This document shows, piece after piece, positions 53,224-62,677 of a stretch of DNA of 64,000 nucleotides (position 1 is its first letter; each line of letters opens with the position of its first letter). The notes beneath the pieces are model-generated. The model ran no database searches. It saw nothing but the letters and a program-made list of their open reading frames with translations, and was not told the origin of the DNA. This DNA is from Canibacter zhuwentaonis. Lineage in GTDB: Bacteria > Actinomycetota > Actinomycetes > Actinomycetales > Microbacteriaceae. Location of the stretch: assembly GCF_018531125.1 (NCBI RefSeq), contig NZ_JAHDSY010000001.1. One strand, 5' to 3'. A program made the position numbers and the translations under genes.

Positions 53224-54183
53224 ATGTCTATGGCGATTGGAATTGATATTGGCGGCACAAAGATAGCCGGTGGTGTGGTAACTGCGGATGGAGAAGTCCT
53301 CGCAACAGTTACAAAACCCACCCCAGCGGCTGATCCTAATGCAACAATCAACACAATCTTGGCTGTTATCGCAGAACTACGCAGTAATTATGAAGTGACC
53401 GCTGTGGGTCTGGGCGCTCCAGGGTTTATTGATAATTCCCGCTCGAAAATCATCTTTTCGCCAAACATAACCTGGCATAATGAGCCCCTATCCCAAAAAA
53501 TATCGTCATCCACCCAGCTGCCGGTGATATTAGAAAACGATGCAAATGTTGCCGCCTGGGGAGAGTTTAAGTTTGGCGCAGCTCAAAACCACCATACTGC
53601 AGCAGTTATCACAGTAGGCACTGGAATCGGCGGAGGAATTATTCTTGAAGACCGCTTAATCCGCGGAAGTTACGGCTTCGCAGGAGAAATCGGTCATATG
53701 AACATGGTTGCGGCGGGGCGTCTGTGCGGCTGCGGCGCAAACGGGTGCTGGGAGATGTACTCTTCGGGCAATGCTCTAGTAGAGTATGCGCGCACCCGTG
53801 CCGCTCAGACTCCCGCTGATGCTTCAAAAATGCTTGAATTAGCAGGAGGTTCTCCGGCGGGAATCACCGGGTTAATTGTGACAAAAGCTGCGTCCGAGGG
53901 CGATCGCGCTGCCCAAGATTCATTCCGTGAAATAGGCAAATGGCTCGGGCGAGGGATGGTTAATCTTGCCGCAATTCTGGATCCAGAAGTTTTCGTCCTA
54001 GCTGGCGGAGTCTCTGAAGCGGGAGATCTATTGCGTGTGCCTGTAGCTGAGTCCTTCAAAGAAAACCTGGTCGCCTCCGATTACCGCCCCAGTCCTTTAA
54101 TTCTGTTGGCTAAATTACGAAATTCAGCAGGGCTAATTGGAGCGGCAGACCTGGCTCTAGAAGCGGTTAAAAAGAAAGTTTAA
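53224..54183 (+). CDS. glk: ROK-family glucokinase
   Basis: A 319-residue sugar kinase. ATP site GIDIGGTKIAGGVV, catalytic and sugar-binding ENDANVAAWGEF (catalytic Asp), VGTGIGGGIILE, GEIGHMN, and the zinc motif CGCGANGCWE typical of ROK proteins. It lacks an N-terminal helix-turn-helix, so it is an enzyme rather than a regulator. It phosphorylates glucose brought in by the adjacent transporter; another hexose is possible. ATG 53224 follows AAGGGA. Confidence 0.9.
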   Translation: MSMAIGIDIGGTKIAGGVVTADGEVLATVTKPTPAADPNATINTILAVIAELRSNYEVTAVGLGAPGFIDNSRSKIIFSPNITWHNEPLSQKISSSTQLPVILENDANVAAWGEFKFGAAQNHHTAAVITVGTGIGGGIILEDRLIRGSYGFAGEIGHMNMVAAGRLCGCGANGCWEMYSSGNALVEYARTRAAQTPADASKMLELAGGSPAGITGLIVTKAASEGDRAAQDSFREIGKWLGRGMVNLAAILDPEVFVLAGGVSEAGDLLRVPVAESFKENLVASDYRPSPLILLAKLRNSAGLIGAADLALEAVKKKV

Positions 54184-54236
54184 GTAGCTCCGTGAATCGT
54201 GTCGCGCACGTGCTTATCTTAGATTTATCCGGTATC

Positions 54237-57200
54237 TCACGATGTGTCCACCCTCCCATCATCCGCGCTGATACCATAAAACTCGCGTTCAAAAATACGC
54301 CGCGATTTGCGTGATAACGCAAACCACGCTTCTTCTAGCGCGGTTGTTGTGCCGGGCTTGTAATCTAAGATCCGCCCCACTCCCTCGAGATCGTGGCGAT
54401 CCTGCGGCAGTGTGTCACTGTTTCTGCCAGCCCACAGCATTTGCGCCGAGCGCAGCTCGCTGGCAAGCTGCCACGATTTAATCAGCGTGGTTGCGTCCGC
54501 TCGCGCGCACAGCCCGAGCGCGGCTGCCTCGGTGAGCGCCTGCACGGTGCTGGTTGTGCGCAAACGCTCGTACTGGTGCGCGTGCTGCAACTGCAGCAGC
54601 TGCACAAACCACTCCGTGTCACTGACCCCGCCCGGGCCCAGTTTCAAGTGCCGGCGCGGCTGCACCCCACGCGGTATCCGCTCGTTTTCCATGCGTGCTT
54701 TGAGCAAGCGCACCTCGCGCAACTGATCCGCTGTAAAATTGTTTGGATAGCGGACAGCGTCAGCCAGCCGCATAAAATCCTGCCCGAGCTGAGCGCTGCC
54801 AGCAACGTATTTGACGCGCAACAGCGCCTGCGCCTCCCAGGTGAGCGAGCGGCTCTCGTAGTATTTTTGATACCCCGCGAGATTGCGCACCAGCGGTCCG
54901 TTTTTACCGTCGGGTCGCAAATCGAAGTCAAGCTCCAATCCACACAGCGGATCCCGCGTCTGCTCAGCCAGCAAGTTAATAACCTGCAACGCCGTGTCAA
55001 GCCCGCCCTCGTGTCCCTCGGGCGCGCGATACACCGCGATCACGTCAAGATCGGAGGCAAATCCTAGCTCCCCGCCGCCGTAACGCCCCATCGCGATTAT
55101 CGCAATTTCAAGCTCGCTAGCGCCCGTAGTGTGAGCGCTCACCTGCTCTAACAGCACCCGCAGCAGCGCGGTGTAGGTGGCATCAAGCCCTGCGGCAACG
55201 GCAGCCTCGTCTAACACGCCGGTTATTCTGCCCAGCCCAAGCCGCAGTATTTCACGCCGGTTTAGGAATCTCAGGCTCGCGCCAACGGCCGCAATGCCGG
55301 TTTTGCGGGAGGTAACAAGTCGCATTTCAGCCGTTAAATCATCGCATGAGCGCGCGCAGAGTTTCTCGTTGTTTTCGAGCCAGGCAACCGACTCCGGGGT
55401 TTTTTCTAAAAGATCTGCGAGATACCGCGACCCGGCAAGCACTTTCATTAAACGCTCGGCAGCCTCTGCCCCGTCGCGCAGCAGCCGCAAATACCAGGGC
55501 GTGCCCGCGTTTGCCTCGCTAATCCGCCGAAACGCGAGCAACCCCGAATCTGGATCTGTGCCCTCCCCAAGCCACTGCACCAAAACGGGCAGGAGGTGCT
55601 TTTGAATCTGCGCGCGACGGCTGGTACCGGCGGTGAGCGCGGCAAGGTGGCCAAGCGCGGCCGCGGGATCCTTGAAACCAATGCTTTTGAGCCGTGCCGC
55701 TGCGGCGTCCGTTGTGAGCGCGAGCTCGGCGAGTGGCAGCTGCGCAACCGCGCTCAGCAGCGGGGCATAAAAAACCTTCAGGTGCAGTTTACGCACCAGC
55801 CTTTTCGTTTGCTGCCAACTGGCAAGCAGCTGCTCGCTGTTTTGCAGCCCCACAGCTCGCGCCAAAACACGCAGCTCCTCGGGGTCGTCCGGAATTAGCG
55901 CGGTGCGGCGCAGCTGCTTTGCCTGCAAGCGGTGCTCTAGCACGCGCAAAAACTGATACGCAGCGGCGAGCTCCTCCGCGTCGGTGCGCGCAATATAGCC
56001 ACCGTCACGGAGCGCAACCAGCCCGCCAAGCGTTGCCGCGCACCGCAGGCGCTCATCGTGCGCCCCGTGCACGAGCTGCAACAGTTGCACGCTAAACTCA
56101 ATATCGCGCAGACCACCGGGGCCCAGCTTCAGCTGGTTCTCAATATCTTGCGGATCAATGTGCTCGGTCACGCGCTCCCGCATCCGCTGCACACTGCCAA
56201 CAAAATCTTTGTGTTCCCGCGAGCGCCACACATAGGGCTGTGTTTGCGCAATAAACTTTTGCCCCGTTGCAGCATCTCCGGCAATAAAACGCGCTTTTAA
56301 CAGCGCCTGAAACTCCCACGCCTGAGCCCACTTGTCATAGTAGTTCAGATACGACCCGAGAGTTCTCACAAGCGCACCCTGCTTCCCCTCCGGGCGCAGG
56401 CTGACATCCACCTCCCACAACGGCGGCTCAATACTAGGCGCTTGCACAACCCTCAGCAGCTCGCTCGCCAGCCTGGTGGCAACTCGCACAACCGTTTCGC
56501 TCGCCAGCTCGGGCGCAAGCTCGGGGTCGGTCACAAACAGCACATCGACATCAGAAACCACGTTCAGCTCGCGCGCGCCGCACTTACCCATTGCGATAAC
56601 CGTGAGCGGTGCTTTTTGAGCGTGCTCGCGCAACACGGGTATTCCCGCACCACCGCCGCAGGCAAGAGTTGCTCTGGCAACCATTAGCGCCGCCGCAATT
56701 GTCGCTCCGGCTAACTCTGACAGCGCTTCAGTTACCGCCGCGATCTGGCGCTGCGGGCCGCTTACGAGACTCTCGTGCAGATCCGCCAACACAATTTCTG
56801 AAAGCAGGCGGCGGTATTTGATCCGCAGCTGCAGCCAGCCTGATTCCCCCGCCAAAACTTTAATTTGCAAGTTGCCAGTCGCCTCAGGCGGTGCTAGCGG
56901 GTCGATAATCGGGATCGCCGCCGTTGACATCTCCACAACTGCTTCACGCATTAGAGCGTAGTATTCCGCGCCGCTGCGCAGGCATCCGCCGCCCTCCAAA
57001 AAACCGCGCACGTTTTGCGGGTGGCGCAGCCAGAAATCGGCGAGCGCCGCAGAAGCCCCAAACAGCAACGCAAAATTACGCCACCCTCTCTCGCTTAAAG
57101 CGGCGGCATCTAGCGCCCCGGTCTCTGCGTAGCGCAGCGCGTAAACAAGGGCTGCGTCGGGATCCGCCGCGCCCGCAAAATGTTGTATTTGAGCGGATAC

Positions 57201-57311
57201 ATCAAGCCTGCTATACGCTACCAGCTTGGTAATCTGTGCAAGCGCGGGGGTCAGCTCGGCAAACCCTGCCCGTGCCAGCTGCCGCAGAATACTCGGTTGC
57301 GCCGCGCTCAT
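54237..57311 (-). CDS. glnE: Bifunctional glutamine synthetase adenylyltransferase/deadenylylase
   Basis: A 1024-residue regulator of glutamine synthetase. It has two nucleotidyltransferase halves: the N-terminal deadenylylase with GKCGARELNVVSDVDVLFV and the C-terminal adenylyltransferase with GRYGGGELGFASDLDVIAVY, each with the G-G/x(n)-D-x-D metal pattern, plus LKLGPGGLRDIEFSVQLLQL and LKLGPGGVSDTEWFVQLLQL in the helical domains. It adds AMP to Tyr402 of GlnA when glutamine is high and removes it when low. ATG 57311 lies 2 nt after the glnA2 stop. The length is normal. Confidence 0.96.
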   Translation of the reverse strand: MSAAQPSILRQLARAGFAELTPALAQITKLVAYSRLDVSAQIQHFAGAADPDAALVYALRYAETGALDAAALSERGWRNFALLFGASAALADFWLRHPQNVRGFLEGGGCLRSGAEYYALMREAVVEMSTAAIPIIDPLAPPEATGNLQIKVLAGESGWLQLRIKYRRLLSEIVLADLHESLVSGPQRQIAAVTEALSELAGATIAAALMVARATLACGGGAGIPVLREHAQKAPLTVIAMGKCGARELNVVSDVDVLFVTDPELAPELASETVVRVATRLASELLRVVQAPSIEPPLWEVDVSLRPEGKQGALVRTLGSYLNYYDKWAQAWEFQALLKARFIAGDAATGQKFIAQTQPYVWRSREHKDFVGSVQRMRERVTEHIDPQDIENQLKLGPGGLRDIEFSVQLLQLVHGAHDERLRCAATLGGLVALRDGGYIARTDAEELAAAYQFLRVLEHRLQAKQLRRTALIPDDPEELRVLARAVGLQNSEQLLASWQQTKRLVRKLHLKVFYAPLLSAVAQLPLAELALTTDAAAARLKSIGFKDPAAALGHLAALTAGTSRRAQIQKHLLPVLVQWLGEGTDPDSGLLAFRRISEANAGTPWYLRLLRDGAEAAERLMKVLAGSRYLADLLEKTPESVAWLENNEKLCARSCDDLTAEMRLVTSRKTGIAAVGASLRFLNRREILRLGLGRITGVLDEAAVAAGLDATYTALLRVLLEQVSAHTTGASELEIAIIAMGRYGGGELGFASDLDVIAVYRAPEGHEGGLDTALQVINLLAEQTRDPLCGLELDFDLRPDGKNGPLVRNLAGYQKYYESRSLTWEAQALLRVKYVAGSAQLGQDFMRLADAVRYPNNFTADQLREVRLLKARMENERIPRGVQPRRHLKLGPGGVSDTEWFVQLLQLQHAHQYERLRTTSTVQALTEAAALGLCARADATTLIKSWQLASELRSAQMLWAGRNSDTLPQDRHDLEGVGRILDYKPGTTTALEEAWFALSRKSRRIFEREFYGISADDGRVDTS

Positions 57312-57313
57312 CG

Positions 57314-58651
57314 CTAAAGCTGATCCAGGTTTTTTTCAAGCTCCCACTGCGTAACCTGCCGGTGGTATTCGGCAATCTCGCGCTTTTTATCGCGCAGGAA
57401 ATAGACAAAAGCCTGCTCGCCTAGGGTTTCCGCGATAAGCTCCGAGCCCTCCATTATTTTCAGCGCTTCATCAAGGCTTCGTGGCAGCGGATCAAATCCC
57501 ATTACGCGCCTCTCATTGGTGCTCATTGCCCAGATGTTCTCTTCAGCTTCCGGCGGCAGCTCATACTCTTCTGTAATTCCCTTCAGCCCCGCCGCGAGCA
57601 ACACCGCATACGCCAAATACGGGTTGCACGCCGGATCAAGCCCGCGATGTTCAACACGCACCGACGATTTTTTGCCGGTTTTATACATTGGGATCCGCAC
57701 CAGCGCGGAATGGTTCAGGTGCCCCCACGAAATATAAGACGGTGCCTCATCTCCGTCCCACAGGCGCTTATAAGAGTTCACATACTGGTTGGTAATGGCC
57801 GTGATTTCAGCGGCGTGTCGCAGCAGCCCGGCTACAAAACGGCGCCCGGTAATAGACAGCTGATATTTCGCACCCGCATCAAAAAACGCGTTTTCTTCGC
57901 CCTCAAACAGGGACAGGTGGGTGTGCATTCCCGATCCCGGATACTGCATAAACGGCTTCGGCATAAAAGTCGCCCGCGCGCCCTGCCCGATCGCGATCTC
58001 CTTCACAATCGCGCGAAAAGTCATAATATTATCCGCCATCGTAAGGGCGTCCGCGTATCGCAGATCAATCTCATTTTGCCCGGGACCACCCTCGTGATGA
58101 CTGAACTCAACAAAAATACCCAGATTCTCGAGCATCGCAACAGCAGCACGCCTAAAATCGTGTGACAATCCTCCCGGCACGCTGTCAAAGTACCCCGCGC
58201 GATCAACTGGCACGGGCTGCCCGTTAGCGTCGTTTTGCTGCTCTAACAGGTAAAACTCTATTTCGGGGTGTGTGTAAAACGTGAATCCGTGCGCCGCGGC
58301 TTTTGCTAGCTGCCGTTTTAACACCTGGCGCGGATCGGACACCGCCGGTTCCCCGTTCGGAGTGAACAGGTCACAAAACATTCGCGCCGTAGGCTCGCTC
58401 TCGCCTCGCCATGGCAGTAGGTTAAAGGTTATGGCGTCGGGAATTGCCAGCAGATCTGACTCAAACGCGCGCGTTAATCCCTCAATTGCGCTACCGTCAA
58501 AACCAATCCCCTCGGCAAAGGCGCTTTCAACCTCGGTGGGTGCCAAAGCAACCGTTTTCAACGTTCCCGCAATGTCTGTAAACCACAGTCGCACGAACTT
58601 CACACCGCGTTCTTCCAGCGTGCGTAACACAAGATCTCGCTGTTTACTCAC
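57314..58651 (-). CDS. glnA2: Glutamine synthetase-like protein GlnA2
   Basis: A 445-residue glutamine synthetase family protein: FDGSAIEGLTRAFESD, EGGPGQNEIDLRYADAL, MPKPFMQYPGSGMHTHLSLF and VRVEHRGLDPACNPYLAYAV. Near the adenylylation region it has ITEEYELPPEAEENIW rather than the NLYELPP form, so control by GlnE is less likely. In streptomycetes GlnA2-type proteins can act on polyamines instead of ammonia; here ammonia or polyamine use is undecided. GTG 58651 follows AGGGG. It heads an operon with glnE. Confidence 0.9.
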   Translation of the reverse strand: MSKQRDLVLRTLEERGVKFVRLWFTDIAGTLKTVALAPTEVESAFAEGIGFDGSAIEGLTRAFESDLLAIPDAITFNLLPWRGESEPTARMFCDLFTPNGEPAVSDPRQVLKRQLAKAAAHGFTFYTHPEIEFYLLEQQNDANGQPVPVDRAGYFDSVPGGLSHDFRRAAVAMLENLGIFVEFSHHEGGPGQNEIDLRYADALTMADNIMTFRAIVKEIAIGQGARATFMPKPFMQYPGSGMHTHLSLFEGEENAFFDAGAKYQLSITGRRFVAGLLRHAAEITAITNQYVNSYKRLWDGDEAPSYISWGHLNHSALVRIPMYKTGKKSSVRVEHRGLDPACNPYLAYAVLLAAGLKGITEEYELPPEAEENIWAMSTNERRVMGFDPLPRSLDEALKIMEGSELIAETLGEQAFVYFLRDKKREIAEYHRQVTQWELEKNLDQL

Positions 58652-58687
58652 TTTAACCCCTGCTTGTTAGTGGTGTGTCCAAATAAA

Positions 58688-58888
58688 TTATTCGTCGGCA
58701 GCATCTTCTTCAGCCTGCCACTGCGCGCTTCGTGCTTGCAAAATCTCGGGAGCCTGTGCGGCTGCTGCGGCGCTCTCAAAAGGCCCCAGGCGGTAAATCG
58801 CCATCGCCTGTTTACCTTTTTCAACCTCTCTCGTTTTGGTGTTGTACCAGTATTTTTCTGGCTCTGTGCCCGTAATTTCAGATTTCAC
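58688..58888 (-). CDS. Small SPOR-like protein
   Basis: A 66-residue protein beginning KSEITGTEPEKYWYNTKTRE, with YRLGPFESAAAAAQAPE and an acidic end. Short proteins of this kind, named SPOR-domain-containing in databases, lie next to glnA2 in many actinobacteria. The YWYN-x(n)-GPF pattern is the recognisable part. GTG 58888 follows AAAGG by about 8 nt. The function is unknown, and it lacks a signal peptide. Confidence 0.75.
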   Translation of the reverse strand: MKSEITGTEPEKYWYNTKTREVEKGKQAMAIYRLGPFESAAAAAQAPEILQARSAQWQAEEDAADE

Positions 58889-58963
58889 TAGTTTAACCTT
58901 TCTGCAGTTCTAACTACAGCATAGCCAACGCAGCTCTGAAATTTGCGATTGCGGCGTTAAAAA

Positions 58964-59316
58964 GTGAATGGGTCAGATCATACGCCGGGTTCTGTGCGGT
59001 TATACCGTGATGATCATCTATCTGGGCGCAGTGTCACCACTGCGCTCTAGCAACCTACCCGAGCACTCAGCGGGCCGCGTCATCGTGCTCTGCGCGGTCT
59101 TGCTCCTAACGAGGTTTACCTAGCCGGATGTGTCACCACATCCGCTGGTGGTCTCTTACACCACCCTTTCACCCTTACCAGCTGCCTGGCGGTTTACTCT
59201 CTGTTGCACTTTCTCGCGGGTTACCCCGGGTGGGTGTTACCCACCGTTATGCCCTGCGGAGCCCGGACGTTCCTCGACGCACTAGGACGCCGCGATCATC
59301 TCACCGACCCATTCAC
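58964..59316 (-). ncRNA. rnpB: RNase P RNA, bacterial class A
   Basis: The RNA cleaves the 5' leader of tRNA precursors. The ends GTGAATGGGTC and GACCCATTCAC pair as helix P1. On the minus strand the conserved GAGGAACGTCCGGGC block lies near the 5' end, with GGGTGAAAGGGTGGTGTAAG followed by AGACCACCAGC in the middle and GTATGATCTGACCC at the 3' end. The length is about 353 nt. The 126 nt between rnpB and the zinc-ribbon gene hold no gene. Confidence 0.95.
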
Positions 59317-59442
59317 ATAAAACTATACGGCAACTGCCCGAGAAGAAATTGCGCAGTGTTAAAATCGCAGTCGCCCATTAGCGATCGCGTATTTCGCACC
59401 TATTCGAGCAACTCCCGCACAACTAACCGCAGGTCAGGCAAG

Positions 59443-60162
59443 CTACACGCGCACCAAAATTGCGCCCGTATCAGGGCAGTAACAGATTTCATCCTCAGCC
59501 GCGCTGGCAAGCTCCGCAACGGCTCCCGGCGACAGCTTCATATTGCTCGCAGCCGATACGCCGTTCTTAAACGCTGCGGCGCCAATTCCGCTGTGGGCGC
59601 GGATCTGCTCGTACTCGGCAAGTAGTTCACCGGTAATCTCGGCGGACTGCCCGGCTCGCTCGCTTTTCAGTTCCGAAAGTTCAGTTGCGATCCGCTGTTG
59701 CGCTTGCGAGAGCTTGGTTTCGGCGCTGACCAGCTCCGCCCCGGCGGTTTTCAGATCCGCTGCTGCGGCACTAATTTGCGCCTCCAGTCCCTCCGCTTTT
59801 TCAAGCAGCTCCAGTTGCGCATCCTCGAGCTTGGTTTTGCGGGCACTCAGCTGCTCCTGCTCTGCTGTAAGGTTTTGCGTGAGTTTCGCGTCCTGCGCAC
59901 TCGCCAGCTGTGTTTTATTGCGCACGATCCGCTTAACAACCGCGTCAATTTCGTTCTGCGCCCGCTTAATCTCGCCACCTAGTAGATCAAACTCCCGCTG
60001 CAAAACCAACAGATTCTGCCGCAGCGGTTTCAGCGCAGCACTTTTAGCCTCGTACACCGCTTTTTCCGCCGGCGTTTTAGCCTGTTTTTCAAGCTGTAAA
60101 ATCTTCGTGTCAATCGCTGCCAGCTCTAATAGCAACAGTTGCTGTGCCCTGTTTGCGCGCAT
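59443..60162 (-). CDS. Coiled-coil zinc-ribbon-type protein (CT398/HP0958-like)
   Basis: A 239-residue protein dominated by a long antiparallel coiled coil (LLELAAIDTKILQLEKQAKT through AELVSAETKLSQAQQRIATE). The usual C-terminal zinc ribbon appears degenerate: DEICYCPDTGAILVRV, where actinobacterial relatives end with a C-x-x-C-G-R-I-L-V-R pattern. Zinc binding is thus doubtful. It starts 2 nt after the Nif3-like gene and lies ahead of rnpB. The function is not established. Confidence 0.8.
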   Translation of the reverse strand: MRANRAQQLLLLELAAIDTKILQLEKQAKTPAEKAVYEAKSAALKPLRQNLLVLQREFDLLGGEIKRAQNEIDAVVKRIVRNKTQLASAQDAKLTQNLTAEQEQLSARKTKLEDAQLELLEKAEGLEAQISAAAADLKTAGAELVSAETKLSQAQQRIATELSELKSERAGQSAEITGELLAEYEQIRAHSGIGAAAFKNGVSAASNMKLSPGAVAELASAAEDEICYCPDTGAILVRV

Positions 60163-60164
60163 TT

Positions 60165-61004
60165 CTACACTCCTTCATTACCCGGTGTCTGACCCACCGT
60201 AAAACTCCACGGATCAGTGCGTGTCATATCAACTCTAACCTCGATTTCTGGCAATAGCTCGCGAAGTTGAGCCGCGGCCGTCTCAAGCCACAGCGATTCA
60301 GCCGCCCAGTGCGCCACATCGATCAGCGCGGGGCCGCCGCTGACCCTGCTGTTTTCAACGAACTCCTGCGCTGGATGGTGCCTTAAATCACTTGTAATAT
60401 ACACATCAGATGCAAGCACCTCACGGTTATAGAGCAGACTGTCACCGGCTCCTCCGCAGAGGGATACGCGGCGGATCTTCCTCGCAGCATCCCCGGCAAC
60501 TTTAATCCCGCCGGCTGTGACAGGAAAAATGCCCGCGAGCCGATCCGCAAACTCCTGCAGCATGCACTCTGCTGCAAGCGCGCCAACCCGCCCGATTCCA
60601 ACCGTCACATCGTGCTCGCTCGGCTGCAGCGGCTTTGTGCCCTGCAGCTTAAGGCGCTGCGCAATCACGTCAGAAACGCCGTCCGCTGGAATATCCGCGT
60701 TTGTGTGCGCCGCATACAGCGCGCACCCGCCCTGAATTAGCTTCGTGATGTTGCTGCCCTTGCCAGTGCTCGCGGTAACACTGTTAATTGCCCGCATTAA
60801 AAGCGGATGGTGAGTGATGATCAAATCGACTTTAGCTGCAATGGCGTTGTCGATAATCTGCGAGTCTGCGTCAACGGCGAGCACAATTTTATGCACCGGG
60901 GCGCTTAAATCGCCCACCGCAAGCCCCACCTGATCCCAGCTAGCGGCGGTTTTTTCCGGCCAGAGCTGCTGACAGCTTGCAATAATTTGTGCCAGTTGCG
61001 TCAT
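60165..61004 (-). CDS. Nif3-like dinuclear metal centre protein (DUF34)
   Basis: A 279-residue protein of the NIF3/YbgI family, which forms hexamers with two metals per subunit. Metal ligands are seen in LIITHHPLLM, ALYAAHTNADIP, ITSDLRHHPAQEF and DVAHWAAESLW. It may act as a GTP cyclohydrolase-like hydrolase, but the substrate is unsettled. ATG 61004 is preceded by TAGGCT ending 7 nt upstream, so the mRNA is probably leaderless. Confidence 0.9.
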   Translation of the reverse strand: MTQLAQIIASCQQLWPEKTAASWDQVGLAVGDLSAPVHKIVLAVDADSQIIDNAIAAKVDLIITHHPLLMRAINSVTASTGKGSNITKLIQGGCALYAAHTNADIPADGVSDVIAQRLKLQGTKPLQPSEHDVTVGIGRVGALAAECMLQEFADRLAGIFPVTAGGIKVAGDAARKIRRVSLCGGAGDSLLYNREVLASDVYITSDLRHHPAQEFVENSRVSGGPALIDVAHWAAESLWLETAAAQLRELLPEIEVRVDMTRTDPWSFTVGQTPGNEGV

Positions 61005-61011
61005 AGCTTCT

Positions 61012-61017
61012 AGCCTA
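61012..61017 (-). promoter_or_regulatory. -10 box of the Nif3-like gene, leaderless type
   Basis: TAGGCT on the minus strand, 7 nt before ATG 61004. Confidence 0.5.
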
Positions 61018-61119
61018 CTGCCTGTAAAGTGTTTTTGCTCAGGATAGTCTGCAATAATTAAAGGCGGGCTGCGCAGTCCGCGCGCCGCTTCTTAAGCACT
61101 ATCTTCCACAAGGAGACAA

Positions 61120-62556
61120 ATGGCAGAAAAATCACAAGAGCACCTAAACTCTTGGAATCAAAAAATTGCAACCGCAGAAAATCTAATTCCAAAAATTGGG
61201 CGGCTGTATCGCGAGTGTGATGTTGTGCTTTCTGTGCATGGTCGCAGTCTGGTTGGGCAAAGCCCCATCGACATTATCAAAGCGCACCGTCGCCTCCGTC
61301 ACATAGCGAACGCGCAGCTGAGCCTGCAAGACACCGCGGCTCTAATAGCGGAGCTCGAGCTACTTGGTCCGCCTCCCCTGTCGCTGGATTTAGCGCTGCT
61401 ACAGCAAAACTTCCTGGCGCAGGACAAACCGCTCAAGGAGTTCCTAACCGCGCAAATTGCCACAATAACCGCACAGAAACAGCAAGGCACAGATGTTGTG
61501 CTCTACGGATTCGGGCGGATCGGGCGTCTTATCGCGCGCATTATCATTGACCACACTGGCAGCGGCAACGGGCTCAACCTGCGCGCAATAGTTGTGCGTA
61601 CGGGTGGCAAGGGCGACCTTGACAAGCGCGCTAACCTGCTACGACGTGATTCTGTGCACGGCAGATTCCATGGCAGCATTGACGTTGATTATGACAATAA
61701 CGTGATTATCGCAAACGGCGTGCGGATTCAGGTTATCTACTCGAACGACCCGAGCAGTGTAGACTACACCTCCTACGGCATTAACAACGCTATTCTCGTT
61801 GATAACACCGGTATCTGGCGTGATCGTGAGGGGCTTGAGCAGTACCTTAAAGCGCCGGGAATTGCGCGCGTGCTGCTAACCGCGCCGGGCAAGGGCGATC
61901 TTAAAAACATTGTGTACGGCATTAACCACACCGATATTACCGACGGCGATCAGATTGTTTCTGCCGCGAGCTGCACAACCAATGCGATTACTCCCGTGCT
62001 GAAGGTTATCAACGACAGCTACGGAGTTGCGCACGGGCACGTTGAAACCGTGCATAGCTACACCAACGATCAAAACCTGATCGATAATTTCCACAAGGGC
62101 GATCGTCGTGGACGCGGTGCGGCATTGAACATGGTTATCACAGAGACCGGCGCGGCAAAAGCGGTTGCGAAAGCACTGCCGGAGTTTGCTGGCAAGCTCA
62201 CAGGCAATGCGATCCGTGTTCCAACTCCGAATGTGTCGCTCGCAATTCTGAATCTACAGCTAGCAAACGCCACCGACCGTGACACTTTGAACGCGCGCTT
62301 GAAAGAAGAGTCGCTCACCGGCAAGCTCCGCACACAGATTGATTTTGTGACCTCACCCGAGATTGTTTCAAGTGACTTTGTGGGCGCAAACCGTGCGGGT
62401 GTTGTTGACGGGCTAGCAACCATGGTAAATAACAAAACCGCCGTTGTTTACGTGTGGTACGACAACGAGTTTGGCTACAGCTGCCAGGTTGTGCGGGTTA
62501 TTGAGCACATAGCTCAGGCGCACCCCGCTCATTTGCCAGCAACAACGGTCGCATAG
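61120..62556 (+). CDS. gap: Glyceraldehyde-3-phosphate dehydrogenase with N-terminal extension (GapB type)
   Basis: A 478-residue enzyme, about 140 longer than standard GAPDH. Residues 1 to about 125 are a helical extension (NSWNQKIATAENLIPKIGRL, then SVHGRSLVGQSPIDIIKAHR). The NAD(P)-binding domain has VVLYGFGRIGRLIARIII, and the catalytic cysteine is Cys285 in AASCTTNAITPVL. The end has VYVWYDNEFGYSCQVVRV. Corynebacterial GapB has this length and works mainly in the gluconeogenic direction with NADP(H); the direction here is inferred. ATG 61120 follows AAGGAG. It is followed by a strong terminator. Confidence 0.93.
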   Translation: MAEKSQEHLNSWNQKIATAENLIPKIGRLYRECDVVLSVHGRSLVGQSPIDIIKAHRRLRHIANAQLSLQDTAALIAELELLGPPPLSLDLALLQQNFLAQDKPLKEFLTAQIATITAQKQQGTDVVLYGFGRIGRLIARIIIDHTGSGNGLNLRAIVVRTGGKGDLDKRANLLRRDSVHGRFHGSIDVDYDNNVIIANGVRIQVIYSNDPSSVDYTSYGINNAILVDNTGIWRDREGLEQYLKAPGIARVLLTAPGKGDLKNIVYGINHTDITDGDQIVSAASCTTNAITPVLKVINDSYGVAHGHVETVHSYTNDQNLIDNFHKGDRRGRGAALNMVITETGAAKAVAKALPEFAGKLTGNAIRVPTPNVSLAILNLQLANATDRDTLNARLKEESLTGKLRTQIDFVTSPEIVSSDFVGANRAGVVDGLATMVNNKTAVVYVWYDNEFGYSCQVVRVIEHIAQAHPAHLPATTVA

Positions 62557-62566
62557 CGCAGATAGT

Positions 62567-62601
62567 AAAACTGCCGTAGGTTAAACCCCGCGGCAGTTTT
62601 T
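62567..62601 (+). terminator. Hairpin terminator of gap
   Basis: AAAACTGCCG pairs with CGGCAGTTTT across a 14-nt loop, ending in TTTTT, 10 nt after the gap stop. Confidence 0.88.
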
Positions 62602-62603
62602 CG

Positions 62604-62677
62604 TGCGCCCGGAGAGACTCGAACTCCCGACCCCCTGGGTGTAAACCAAGTGCTCTAACCAACTGAGCTACAGGCGC
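62604..62677 (-). tRNA. tRNA-Val (anticodon TAC)
   Basis: A 74-nt cloverleaf: acceptor GCGCCTG with CGGGCGC, D-arm GCTC/GAGC, anticodon stem CTTGG/CCAGG with loop TTTACAC, T-arm TCGGG-AGTTCGAG-TCTC. The discriminator is A at 62604. CCA is not encoded. Confidence 0.94.
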
